Assembly (NCBI GenBank): GCA_012512265.1
Contig: JAAZEM010000124.1
Location: forward strand, 1 to 37,026
Origin: Armatimonadota bacterium
GTDB lineage: Bacteria > Armatimonadota > JAAZEB01
Reading direction: 5' to 3'
Length of the DNA: 37,026 nucleotides
Notes under the pieces: generated by a model
The model's input: the letters and a program-made list of their open reading frames with translations, nothing else
Told to the model about the DNA's origin: nothing
Databases searched by the model: none
Program-made: the position numbers and the translations under genes
Part shown: in pieces, positions 7,996 to 15,256 of the stretch
Numbering within the stretch: the first letter of the stretch is position 1
Layout of the letters: each line of letters begins with the position of its first letter

Positions 7996-9177
7996 ATGAC
8001 ACAAGAAGCTCTGGTGCCCATCCGGGCGATCACGCGCGGGCCGAAGTTTCACTGGTTTGCATACTACGATAAGCTGCAGTTCGACCCGTCAGGGCGTTTT
8101 ATCCTCGGCATGGAGGTTGATTTCGAGCACCGCTCTCCCCAGCCGGGCGAGGCGATCAAGGTCGGACTGATCGACCTGGAGGACGGCGACCGCTGGACGG
8201 AGCTGGGCGAGAGCCGCGCCTGGTGCTGGCAGCAGGGGTGTATGCTGCAGTGGCTCCCCGGCTCCGAGAGCGAAGTGATCTGGAACGACCTGGAGGGCGA
8301 CCGCTACGTCTGCCACATCCTGGACGTGCGCACCGGCAAGAAGCGCACTCTCCCGGCGCCGATCTACAGCGTCAGCCCGGACGGGCGCTGGGCCGTGGCC
8401 CCGGATTTCCGCCGGCTGGGCCACATGCGCCCCGGCTACGGCTATGTCACGCTTCCAGACCCCAACAAGGATGTGAACGCGCCGGAGGACTCCGGGATCT
8501 GGCGGCTCGACCTGAAGACGGGCAAGAACGAGCTGATCCTCTCCCTGGCCGATATCGCGAAGATCCCCCGTGAGGGCTTCGATTTTGCCAACGCGCGCCA
8601 CTGGTTCAACCACCTGCTGATCAACACCGACGGCACGCGCTTCGAATTCCTCCACCGCTGGCGCGACGTGGCTCCCGATGGCACGCTGGCCCCCACCTGG
8701 CTGACGCGCATGTTCACCGCCAGCCCCGAGGGAAAGGAGATCTACCCCCTCAACGACTTCGGGAAGACGTCGCACTTCATCTGGCGCGATCCCGAGCACA
8801 TCCTCGCCTATGCCGACTATGATGGCAAAGGCTGGCGCTTCTGCCTCTTCAAGGACCGCACCCGAGAGGTGGAGGTGATCGGAGAGGGCATCATGGTCGG
8901 CGATGGCCACTGCACCTACCTGCCTGGGAATGAGTGGATCCTGAACGACACCTATCCCGACAAGGAGCGGCGGCAGCAGATCTACCTCTATCACGTGCCT
9001 ACGGGGCGCAAGGTGGTCCTCGGGCGCTTCACAGTTGCCCCCGAGTACACGGGCGAGTGGCGGTGCGACTTCCATCCGCGCTTCAGCCGCGATGGACGGT
9101 GGGTCACCTTCGACTCGCCGCATGGGGGGAACGGGCGCCAGATCTACCTGCTCGACATCTCGGGCATCGTGGGCTGA
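7996..9177 (+). CDS. Oligogalacturonate-lyase-like beta-propeller protein
   Basis: A 393-residue protein with repeated WD40/TolB-like strands such as FDPSGRFILGM, YSVSPDGRWAV and RFSRDGRWVTFD. This fits a seven-bladed propeller of the oligogalacturonate lyase (Pectate_lyase22) type, which cleaves unsaturated galacturonides with a metal held by His residues. Conserved-looking histidines occur at HWFNH (202, 206), TSHF (260), GDGHC (305) and DFHPR (360), and RQIYLLDIS closes the propeller. No signal peptide is visible, so it would act in the cytoplasm on imported oligosaccharides. GAAGGGACTTGAG precedes the ATG. It is the last gene of the 5025-9177 run. A non-catalytic sensor propeller is the alternative. 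Confidence 0.7.
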   Translation: MTQEALVPIRAITRGPKFHWFAYYDKLQFDPSGRFILGMEVDFEHRSPQPGEAIKVGLIDLEDGDRWTELGESRAWCWQQGCMLQWLPGSESEVIWNDLEGDRYVCHILDVRTGKKRTLPAPIYSVSPDGRWAVAPDFRRLGHMRPGYGYVTLPDPNKDVNAPEDSGIWRLDLKTGKNELILSLADIAKIPREGFDFANARHWFNHLLINTDGTRFEFLHRWRDVAPDGTLAPTWLTRMFTASPEGKEIYPLNDFGKTSHFIWRDPEHILAYADYDGKGWRFCLFKDRTREVEVIGEGIMVGDGHCTYLPGNEWILNDTYPDKERRQQIYLYHVPTGRKVVLGRFTVAPEYTGEWRCDFHPRFSRDGRWVTFDSPHGGNGRQIYLLDISGIVG

Positions 9178-9272
9178 GCGGCAGGGGCGAAGGCCCGACC
9201 AATCGGTATTGAGCATCCCGGCTGGGCAAGCCGCCTTGCCCGGCCGGGCGCGCCCGGCAGCTCCGGACGTGC

Positions 9273-9301
9273 TTGACATCCCCGCCACCCTGTGCTATAT
9301 C
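9273..9301 (+). promoter_or_regulatory. Sigma-70-type promoter for DUF1559 copy 2
   Basis: A perfect TTGACA (9273-9278) is followed after 17 bases by TATATC (9296-9301), with TGC just before it (TGCTATAT). It lies about 75 bases upstream of the ATG at 9374. Confidence 0.75.
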
Positions 9302-9373
9302 TATCTATAGTGACGCGGTGTAGCGGGTGAGCCCACTCTCACCCGCCCTATCTGCCATGGGAGGAGGAGTATC

Positions 9374-10015
9374 ATGCCGGCGAGGAAAGAGGGCTTCACG
9401 CTGATTGAGCTGCTAGTGGTGATCGCCATTATCGCTATCCTGGCGGCGATCCTGTTTCCCGTCTTTGCCCGGGCTCGCGAGAACGCGCGCAAGTCCACCT
9501 GCCAGAGTAACCTGAAGCAGATAGCCCAAGGGATCGCGATGTACGTGCAGGACCACGACGAGGTGTGCTTCGGAGGCAACGGCTACCAGGGCAACTCTGG
9601 GAACTACCAACTCATCATGCAGCCGTACTTCAAGAACACGAACATCTTCACTTGTCCCAGCCGGGGCTTCTCAGCCTTCGAGTACGGCGGCGATGGAGTT
9701 TATGGCCGGTTCACGCTGTGGCATGGCTACTCGAACATCTACCGGCGCGGGGCCAGCATGGCCCAGATCTCGGCGCCCGCCGAGACCGCGATGGTGAACG
9801 ATGGCTGCCACCCGGCGGTTGAGGGCCCTCGTGGCGCGGTGCCCAAGGTCTGCAAGGGCTTCGATCCGTGCCAGACGACGGTTATCACCGCTTCCCACTT
9901 CTACCACAGCGAGGGGAGCAACGTTGCCTTCTGGGACGGCCACGTGAAGTGGTACTCCTGGCAAAACCTGAGCATTACGGGGAATAACCCGCCTTCCATC
10001 TGGCGCACGAACTGA
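9374..10015 (+). CDS. DUF1559 prepilin-like protein, copy 2
   Basis: A 213-residue prepilin-like protein. After MPARKE it has the [20 protein letters not shown] methylation and membrane segment and [19 protein letters not shown]. The C-terminal H-X9-DG signature reads [17 protein letters not shown]. The middle differs from the other copies: it is rich in Gly, Asn and Tyr ([13 protein letters not shown]) and has several Cys residues ([19 protein letters not shown]). GGGAGGAGGAGTATC precedes the ATG. It is the only intact plus-strand copy and has its own promoter. It is probably processed by a prepilin peptidase and displayed in the envelope. Confidence 0.9.
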   Translation: MPARKEGFTLIELLVVIAIIAILAAILFPVFARARENARKSTCQSNLKQIAQGIAMYVQDHDEVCFGGNGYQGNSGNYQLIMQPYFKNTNIFTCPSRGFSAFEYGGDGVYGRFTLWHGYSNIYRRGASMAQISAPAETAMVNDGCHPAVEGPRGAVPKVCKGFDPCQTTVITASHFYHSEGSNVAFWDGHVKWYSWQNLSITGNNPPSIWRTN

Positions 10016-10293
10016 GGCCATCTGGAGCGCCGCACGCCATCGGCGCACTGGCGTGGCGTGCGAGCCTGAAGACCCGCGCGCCACGTCCGTGGGGGTAGGC
10101 CCATGCGACGCCCATCCGGGCCAATCGATGTGCGGGTTCTGATAGCCCTCCCACCTTCTCGGCAAACGCCCTAGGGACCTCGGCTCCTCCCAGGCCAGCC
10201 TGGGTTGCCCGGTGGGCTAGCCCAGGCCGTAGGGTTTTGCCCACACGCAGCACGGGTGTCGATGCCCGCCGCGATCTTTACGCCCGTGCCATT
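10016..10293. other. Intergenic between convergent DUF1559 copies 2 and 3
   Basis: About 280 bases with several short GC-rich inverted repeats, for example CCCAGGC/GCCTGGG (10188-10203) and CGCACGCC/GGCGTGCG just after the plus-strand stop. I see no coding potential. The family-2 mobile element at 10298-10325 closes this gap. Confidence 0.5.
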
Positions 10294-10297
10294 CTAG

Positions 10298-10325
10298 CCC
10301 GCATTATTCATCAGAATGATGCGGG
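10298..10325. mobile_element. Family-2 miniature element, palindromic 28-bp form at a stop codon
   Basis: A 28-bp near-palindrome, CCCGCATTATTC, loop ATCA, then GAATGATGCGGG. It is flanked on both sides by CTAG (10294-10297 and 10326-10329), which looks like a 4-bp target duplication. Its first 24 bases match the left end of the element at 33231 at 21 positions. The right-hand CTAG supplies the TAG stop codon of DUF1559 copy 3 on the minus strand. In RNA it would form a 16-bp hairpin that includes the CTAG flanks, so it may also act as the gene's terminator. A pure terminator without a mobile origin is the alternative. Confidence 0.6.
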
Positions 10326-10952
10326 CTAGGGCGCGTAGCGCCACGGCGCGGCCACGCCCGGCTGGGCTTTTTGCAGCTCGCGCGTGGGGTACCACTTCAC
10401 GTGCCCATCGACGTGGCCCATCACGCCGCCCTCCGAGTGGCGTTTGGGCAGGTAGGTGGCGTGCCGCCGGTAGAGGTAGAAGAAGTATTGCGGCTCGGCA
10501 CGCGCGCCCAGATCCTCGCTATCGCCGAGCAAGATCGTCTCCGCAGGGTTCTCCACCTCCCCAAGATGGGTGCACCAGCCAGTGCCCGGCGAAGAGGGCC
10601 AGTAGCCAAACTCCAGGTAATTCCAGCCGTAGCCCAGCCCGCCATAGCCGGCGTGCTTCATGCTGGGGCACCGGATAATCTCGGCGTTCTTGAGGTAGGG
10701 GTCGAGGAGTTCGTACCAGTAGATGTACGAGCTGCCCTTCGGCGGGCACGCCCCGGGAATGAGCGTCTCGTCATAGTCCTGGGCGTAGCTTAGAACCGCC
10801 ATGATGATCTGCTTCACGTTGGAGGTGCAGTTGGCCTTGCGCGCATTCTCGCGAGCCCGGGCAAAGACCGGGAAGAGAATCGCCGCCAGAATAGCGATGA
10901 TGGCTATGACGACGAGAAGTTCGATAAGCGTGAAACCGGCGCGCCGGTTCAT
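10326..10952 (-). CDS. DUF1559 prepilin-like protein, copy 3
   Basis: A 208-residue prepilin-like protein with the [20 protein letters not shown] start, [19 protein letters not shown], and the C-terminal H-X9-DG signature ([17 protein letters not shown]). It is about 90% identical by eye to copy 4 (11311-11937), same length and strand, so the two arose by a recent tandem duplication. The duplicated unit includes the promoter layout (TTGACG, 17 bases, TATAAT). Copies 3 and 4 read KANCTSN where copies 1, 2 and 5 read KSTCQSN, so they form a subgroup. AAGGAGGGTTTCA precedes the ATG. The stop codon lies inside the CTAG flank of a family-2 miniature element. Confidence 0.9.
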   Translation of the reverse strand: MNRRAGFTLIELLVVIAIIAILAAILFPVFARARENARKANCTSNVKQIIMAVLSYAQDYDETLIPGACPPKGSSYIYWYELLDPYLKNAEIIRCPSMKHAGYGGLGYGWNYLEFGYWPSSPGTGWCTHLGEVENPAETILLGDSEDLGARAEPQYFFYLYRRHATYLPKRHSEGGVMGHVDGHVKWYPTRELQKAQPGVAAPWRYAP

Positions 10953-11015
10953 TGAAACCCTCCTTCCGGCCCGGCAGTGGGAGCGTCTGATCTCCCCCCT
11001 GCTGAGCCGGTGCTC

Positions 11016-11044
11016 ATTATAGCAAGCGCGTCTCCCTCCGTCAA
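11016..11044 (-). promoter_or_regulatory. Sigma-70-type promoter for DUF1559 copy 3
   Basis: On the minus strand TTGACG (11039-11044), 17 bases, TATAAT (11016-11021), with TGC before the -10. It is about 65 bases upstream of the ATG at 10952. Confidence 0.8.
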
Positions 11045-11167
11045 CGAGATTCTCAGGCCTCTGTTGTTGCTCAGGGAAAATGTCACTCCCTACGGTGAAG
11101 CGCAGAGTACGGAGTGTATCGTATTGAAGAGAGATAGCAGCACCGGATTGGGGTAATCACTCGGTTC

Positions 11168-11269
11168 ATGGCAGAGAAGCTAGAAGCGAGTGTGGCTGCT
11201 GAAACCCTGAGCGCGGCACAGGTGTCAGAGACGAGCAGCGCGGGCCTGTTGGCCCGCGCTGCTGCCTGA
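11168..11269 (+). CDS. Candidate 33-residue small protein (weak)
   Basis: An ATG-to-TGA frame in otherwise empty DNA encodes an Ala-rich, helix-compatible peptide starting MAEKLEASVAAETLSAAQV. Its last third overlaps the hairpin at 11234-11263. The ribosome-binding site is poor (GGGGTAATC well upstream) and no promoter was found. It may be chance. Confidence 0.2.
   Translation: MAEKLEASVAAETLSAAQVSETSSAGLLARAAA
11234..11263. terminator. Strong 13-bp hairpin without T-run
   Basis: AGCAGCGCGGGCC/GGCCCGCGCTGCT, a perfect 13-bp stem with loop TGTT. It lies about 48 bases past the minus-strand stop of DUF1559 copy 4 and could terminate it, but no T-run follows on either strand. Confidence 0.45.
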
Positions 11270-11310
11270 TAAAAAGGCGTTAGCTTCGCGCGATGCGCGC
11301 CCGCGCCACC

Positions 11311-11937
11311 CTAAGGCGCGAAGCGCCACGGCGCGGCCACGCCCGGCTGGGCCTTTTGTAGCTCGCGCGTGGCGTACCACTTCACATGGCCGTCGACGTG
11401 GCCCATGATGCCGCCATCCAGGTGGCGCTTAGGCAGATAGGTGGCATGCCGCCGGTAGAGGTAGAAGAAGTATTGCGGCTCGGCACGCGCGCCCAGATCC
11501 TCGCTATCGCCGAGCAAAATCGTTTCCGCGGGGTGCTCTACCTGCCCCAGAGTGGTACACCAGCCAGTACCCGGGGAATCGGGCCGGTAGCCAAACTCCT
11601 GGTAGTTCCAGCCATAGCCCAGCCCGCCATAGCCGGCGTGCTTCATGCTGGGGCAGCGAATAATCGCGGCGTTCTTGAGGTAGGGGTCGAGGAGCTGGTA
11701 CCAGTAGATGTACGAGCTGCCCTTCGGCGGACACGCGCCAGGAATGAGCATCTCATCATAATCCTGGGCATAGCTCAAGATCGCCATCATGACCTGCTTC
11801 ACGTTCGAGGTGCAGTTGGCCTTGCGCGCGTTTTCTCGCGCCCGGGCGAAGACCGGGAAGAGGATCGCCGCCAAGATGGCGATAATTGCGATGACGACAA
11901 GGAGCTCGATAAGCGTAAATCCGGGGCGCCGCTTCAT
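11311..11937 (-). CDS. DUF1559 prepilin-like protein, copy 4
   Basis: A 208-residue paralogue of copy 3. It begins [18 protein letters not shown], has [19 protein letters not shown], and ends with the H-X9-DG segment ([17 protein letters not shown]) and a [11 protein letters not shown] tail. By eye it differs from copy 3 at about 19 of 208 positions, mostly conservative changes in the C-terminal half. The ATG at 11937 follows AAAGGAGGTTCACA; the longer open frame upstream is not conserved. It has its own promoter (12002-12030), so copies 3 and 4 are separate units rather than an operon. Two near-identical envelope subunits may be redundant or co-assembled. Confidence 0.9.
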   Translation of the reverse strand: MKRRPGFTLIELLVVIAIIAILAAILFPVFARARENARKANCTSNVKQVMMAILSYAQDYDEMLIPGACPPKGSSYIYWYQLLDPYLKNAAIIRCPSMKHAGYGGLGYGWNYQEFGYRPDSPGTGWCTTLGQVEHPAETILLGDSEDLGARAEPQYFFYLYRRHATYLPKRHLDGGIMGHVDGHVKWYATRELQKAQPGVAAPWRFAP

Positions 11938-12001
11938 TGTGAACCTCCTTTGGGCTCGGCTGAGCGAGCGACTCACCTTCCCTCGACTGGATACCGCGCC
12001 C

Positions 12002-12030
12002 ATTATACCAAGCGCTCCCTGTGTCGTCAA
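12002..12030 (-). promoter_or_regulatory. Sigma-70-type promoter for DUF1559 copy 4
   Basis: On the minus strand TTGACG (12025-12030), 17 bases, TATAAT (12002-12007), with TGG before the -10. The layout matches that of copy 3. Confidence 0.8.
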
Positions 12031-12144
12031 CGGCATCCTCACCCCATCGCATGGGATTTGGCACGTCGGCATGGTCGCCGATAGAAACGGGCTGGTGCAG
12101 GGCGCACCCACGGAGTTGTGAGCCCTTGCCTGAGAACTGAGCGC

Positions 12145-12174
12145 TTGCTACCTCATGTTAAGGTGTAGTATAAT
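12145..12174 (+). promoter_or_regulatory. Promoter for the outer-membrane barrel gene
   Basis: TTGCTA (12145-12150), 18 bases, then a perfect TATAAT (12169-12174), about 85 bases before the ATG at 12260. The -10 lacks the TGn extension seen elsewhere in the window. Confidence 0.65.
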
Positions 12175-12259
12175 GCAAGCGGGCTTGCTGATCCAGCACC
12201 TTGTGCCCAATGGGGGGTTCTTCAGGCGCCGGACAGCCAGCCCGAAGGAGGGACCATAA

Positions 12260-12847
12260 ATGAGGTTCGTAACCGCAGCAACGGTGGCGCTCTTGGCGAT
12301 GGCCGGCAGCGCCGCGATGGCTCAGCAGAGCGACCTGCCCACGCGGGCGGGCGACAAGGCGATCTACTTCTCGATCGATGGCCTCGGCGAGTTCAACGTG
12401 GGCCAGGTCAATGTCGACAACACCTTCGTTGGTGTCTCTGGCATCGAGGGGAAGTGCTTCTTCCGTGACAACATGGCGTGGCGCCTCGGCCTCGGTTTCG
12501 GGCGCAACGAGACCACGGATGCCCAGGGCAACGACGTCACCACGACTCGCTTCGCCATCGCTCCTGGCTTTGAGTATCACTTCGTCACCGCAGAGCGCTT
12601 CAGCGTCTACACGGGCGGAGTGCTCTCCTACGCGGTGCTTGACCAGAAGACCGACTTCCCCGGGGGCCGGGTGGTAGACAATGACCAGGGCTTCGGACTG
12701 GCTGCCCTCCTGGGCGTGGAGTTCTATCCCTGGCAGAACGTCAGCCTGGGCGCCGAGTATCGCGCGGGCTTCGAGACCGGAAGCAACGACACCACCAACT
12801 GGGCCATCTCGAGCGGTGGCCGGGTGAAGCTCGGGTTCCACTTCTGA
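12260..12847 (+). CDS. Small outer-membrane beta-barrel protein
   Basis: A 195-residue exported protein. Residues 1-21 form a clean signal peptide ending AMA before QQSD. The mature part alternates hydrophobic and polar residues in about eight strands (for example WRLGLGFGRN, TRFAIAPGFEYHF, FSVYTGGVLSYAV, VSLGAEYRAGF) and ends on Phe (VKLGFHF), the usual assembly signal for an outer-membrane barrel. It resembles OmpX/OmpA-barrel-type porin-like proteins in size, but I cannot name a specific family. GAAGGAGGGACCATAA precedes the ATG. It is a single gene with its own promoter. Its presence supports a diderm envelope. Confidence 0.8.
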   Translation: MRFVTAATVALLAMAGSAAMAQQSDLPTRAGDKAIYFSIDGLGEFNVGQVNVDNTFVGVSGIEGKCFFRDNMAWRLGLGFGRNETTDAQGNDVTTTRFAIAPGFEYHFVTAERFSVYTGGVLSYAVLDQKTDFPGGRVVDNDQGFGLAALLGVEFYPWQNVSLGAEYRAGFETGSNDTTNWAISSGGRVKLGFHF

Positions 12848-13267
12848 TTTCGGAAGTGTGCAAGACTATCGCTTGATGCGGTGCGGGAGGGAGAGAACGC
12901 GCGCTGGTAGCCTGTGCTACCATGCTCCGCGAGTGGCGTGATCGAGCATCCTCAGATGCCCCACATGCCCCACATCCTCACAAAGAGTGGTGGTGGAACA
13001 CTCAACCGAGAGCGTGCTCCTCTGAGTAACACCGCAACCTGACTATTATCCAGAACGACCTAGGAGAGGCGCAGTCGCCTTGTGCGCGCCGCCTACGGGC
13101 CGGGTAACCTTGGAGGCCGGACCAACAGGCAGCCCACTGGTTGCTGCGCCTCTGCTACGTACCAAGTGGATGAGTCGCTGCCAGGAGAGGGACGCGGTCC
13201 TGTCGAACATCCCCCGCATGCGAGCGGCCCGGCCCCCCGGGCCAGCGGTCATGGCGGAGGCCCCGAG
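12848..13267. other. Intergenic between barrel gene and radC
   Basis: About 420 bases without a convincing gene. A short hairpin TGGTAGC/GCTACCA (12905-12922) may end the barrel transcript, and CCCCACAT is repeated twice near 12958-12975. The radC frame stays open upstream to 13082, but that stretch is Pro/Gly/Arg-rich and not family-like. Confidence 0.5.
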
Positions 13268-13957
13268 ATGACTACCGAGCAACCGCACTACGTGGGACAC
13301 AGGGAACGGTTGCGCGCGCGCTTCCTGCAGTCGGGCCTGGAAGGATTGGCCGACTATGAGGCGATCGAGCTGCTGCTCACCCTGGCCATCCCGCGCCGCG
13401 ATGTGAAACCCCTCGCCAAGACACTTCTCCAGCGCTTTGGCAGCATCCGTGGCCTTCTGGACGCGCCTTCGGAGGAACTCGCCGGGATCGCCGGTGTAGG
13501 CACCAGTGTGGTCGTGATGATCCGCCTGGTTCGGGAGTTGGCGGAGGTCTACCTGCGCCAGGCCGTGGAGGGGCGCGAGTTCGTGGGCAGCCCGGAGCTG
13601 ATGGCGCGTCTCTGGCGGGCGCGCATGAGCCGGCTGCGCCACGAGGTGTTCGAGGTGGCCTACCTGGACTCCGGCGGTCGGCTGATGCGCGACGGCATCG
13701 AGACAGTCGAAGAGGGGAGCATCGGCTACGCGGCCGTCTACCCCCGCCGGATCATCGAGGCGGCGCTGCGTCGGGGAGCCGCGAGCATGGTCTTCGCGCA
13801 TAACCACCCAGGCGGCACGCCCACCCCGAGCGAAGATGACAAGGCGATTACCCGCAAGTTGGCGCAGGCCGCCTCCGCGGTCGAGATTCAGGTTCTCGAT
13901 CACCTCATCGTCGCCGGCAATGAGGTGTTCAGCTTCCGCCTGCACGGCCTGCTGTGA
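13268..13957 (+). CDS. radC: RadC-family JAMM/MPN domain protein
   Basis: A 229-residue RadC homologue of normal length. The N-terminal helix-hairpin-helix part (residues 28-80) includes YEAIELLLTLAIPRRDVKPL and GIAGVG. The C-terminal metalloprotease-like domain has the JAMM signature H178-x-H180-PGGTPTPS188-x2-D191. All zinc ligands are present. Despite its name, RadC's role in repair is doubtful; its biochemical target is unknown. The ATG at 13268 is set by GGAGG seven bases upstream and by the conserved start of the family. It stands alone between the barrel gene and DUF1559 copy 5. Confidence 0.9.
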   Translation: MTTEQPHYVGHRERLRARFLQSGLEGLADYEAIELLLTLAIPRRDVKPLAKTLLQRFGSIRGLLDAPSEELAGIAGVGTSVVVMIRLVRELAEVYLRQAVEGREFVGSPELMARLWRARMSRLRHEVFEVAYLDSGGRLMRDGIETVEEGSIGYAAVYPRRIIEAALRRGAASMVFAHNHPGGTPTPSEDDKAITRKLAQAASAVEIQVLDHLIVAGNEVFSFRLHGLL

Positions 13958-14167
13958 ACAGGCAGCAGCGCGCCATCCGACGGGCACGGCGCAGAAGGAG
14001 GAGACTCGTGCCCCACCGAAAGAGGGCGCAAGGAGGGTGAAGACACCGCTGGTAGACTGAGGCGCAGGGTGAGCGTTGATTCCCCGCGAGACGACTTGCC
14101 GCTTTCGCCCGGCGCGAACGCGAGTTCTCCTGCTGGCCTCCGGTCGCGTGGATGAGGAGGGATCTCA

Positions 14168-14901
14168 ATGGCAACACGGATGCGGAAGCGCGGTTTTACG
14201 CTTATCGAGCTACTCGTTGTGATCGCGATCATAGCCATCCTGGCGGCGATCCTCTTCCCGGTCTTCGCGCGCGCGAGAGAGAACGCGCGCAAGAGCACGT
14301 GCCAGAGCAACCTGAAGCAGATCATGATGGGTGTCCTGCAGTATGCGCAGGACTACGATGAGCGCATGCCAACCTACCGCTGGAACAACGCCGCAGTCCC
14401 GAGCGTATGGCTGGACCGTGACAACAGCGCCGCGAATGACCGGCACTTCTGGCTGGAGCGACTAACCGCCACTTCTGGCTGGAGGCAATCCAGCCTTACC
14501 TGAAGAACACCCAGATGCTCTTCTGCCCCAGCCAGAGCTTCGGACCAACCACCCTGAGCAACGGGAAGATGCAGGCGGCCTATGCCTACAACGGCGCGAT
14601 GAGTGGCAAGAGCCTGGCCGTGTTCCAGAACACCGCCGATAAGATCTGTATCGGCGACATTGGACAGAGGTATACCGACCGCACGCCTCCTGGCTACGTG
14701 GAAAACTGGTTCATCAACAGCGACGGCAGCACAAACTGGAAACAGATATCGTGGTGGACATCCATCCACCTCGGGGGCGGCAACTACGGCTACCTCGACG
14801 GCCACGTGAAGTTCCACACGGAGAAAGACAAGGTTTTGGGCCCAGTCCTCGCCACCGGAAGCAGCCTCCCGGGCGATCAGACCGGTTACTGGATGCCCTA
14901 A
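14168..14901 (+). pseudogene. DUF1559 prepilin-like gene, copy 5, frameshifted by a 26-bp insertion
   Basis: The first frame reads a normal DUF1559 N-terminus ([39 protein letters not shown]) but shifts at about 14459 and stops at 14501-14503 after QSSLT. The family continues in another frame to 14901 with MLFCPSQSFGP and a C-terminal H-X9-DG (HLGGGNYGYLDGHVKF). A 20-bp direct repeat (14439-14458 and 14465-14484, one mismatch) adds 26 bases. Removing one unit restores [20 protein letters not shown], the exact family consensus. GGAGGGATCTCA precedes the ATG, so the promoter-proximal part is intact. It may be a true pseudogene, a reversible slippage switch or an assembly error. Confidence 0.85.
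14439..14484 (+). repeat. 26-bp-period direct repeat that breaks DUF1559 copy 5
   Basis: Two 20-bp copies (19 of 20 identical, sharing CACTTCTGGCTGGAG) are separated by CGACTA. The period of 26 is not a multiple of three, so it shifts the frame. Confidence 0.9.
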
Positions 14902-14984
14902 GTCGAAGGCGCGGCTGGGATGGACGCCGGGCGCGCTTGCGCCGCGACCCTGCCCATCCTGTCGCTACCCTCATCTTTGATCTA

Positions 14985-15014
14985 CATGCCCTCGCTTGCT
15001 TGTAGCGAGGGCAT
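14985..15014 (+). terminator. Intrinsic terminator after DUF1559 copy 5
   Basis: CATGCCCTCGCT/AGCGAGGGCATG, a perfect 12-bp stem with a 7-base loop, followed by CTTTCCCTT. It lies about 85 bases past the stop and is the best terminator in the first half of the window. Confidence 0.6.
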
Positions 15015-15256
15015 GCTTTCCCTTGCGACTTCGCCCAGTCACACCTTCCCCTGTACCCCGCATCCCTCGCTTCCTACGTAGCCGCGGAGGATCCCTCCTG
15101 CTTAGGCGAAGCCAGGCATCACCGCTCCCGATGAAAGCAGAAACGGGCACCCGCGCGGCGCTTCCTATCGCTCCTTTCGCACACAAGGGGATAGGCGGCA
15201 CGCCGTGGAATAGCAATCGTGCGGAGGGCCTGCTCTGGAGTAGTGAAGGGACAGTC
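15015..15256. other. Upstream region of the amidohydrolase pair
   Basis: The gap from 14902 to 15256 holds the terminator above and then about 240 bases with no promoter I can defend. The frame of the next gene stays open here, but codes for Arg/Pro-rich sequence unlike the family. Confidence 0.4.

Larger units (their letters stand above)
10953..11310. other. Intergenic between tandem DUF1559 copies 3 and 4
   Basis: This 358-base gap holds the copy 3 promoter (11016-11044), a weak small-ORF candidate (11168-11269) and a strong hairpin (11234-11263). Nothing else was recognised. Confidence 0.5.

Noticed and set aside
6301..8052. Long open frame (about 580 codons) on the minus strand opposite the isomerase and UroD-like genes
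   Set aside because: It lies antisense to two genes with clear family motifs. High GC makes such long antisense frames common. Its translation is rich in Arg, His, Asp and Val with no family motif.
9244..9257. CCGGGCGCGCCCGG palindrome after the propeller gene
   Set aside because: It may be a terminator stem, but it is short, has no T-run, and such GC palindromes are common at this base composition.
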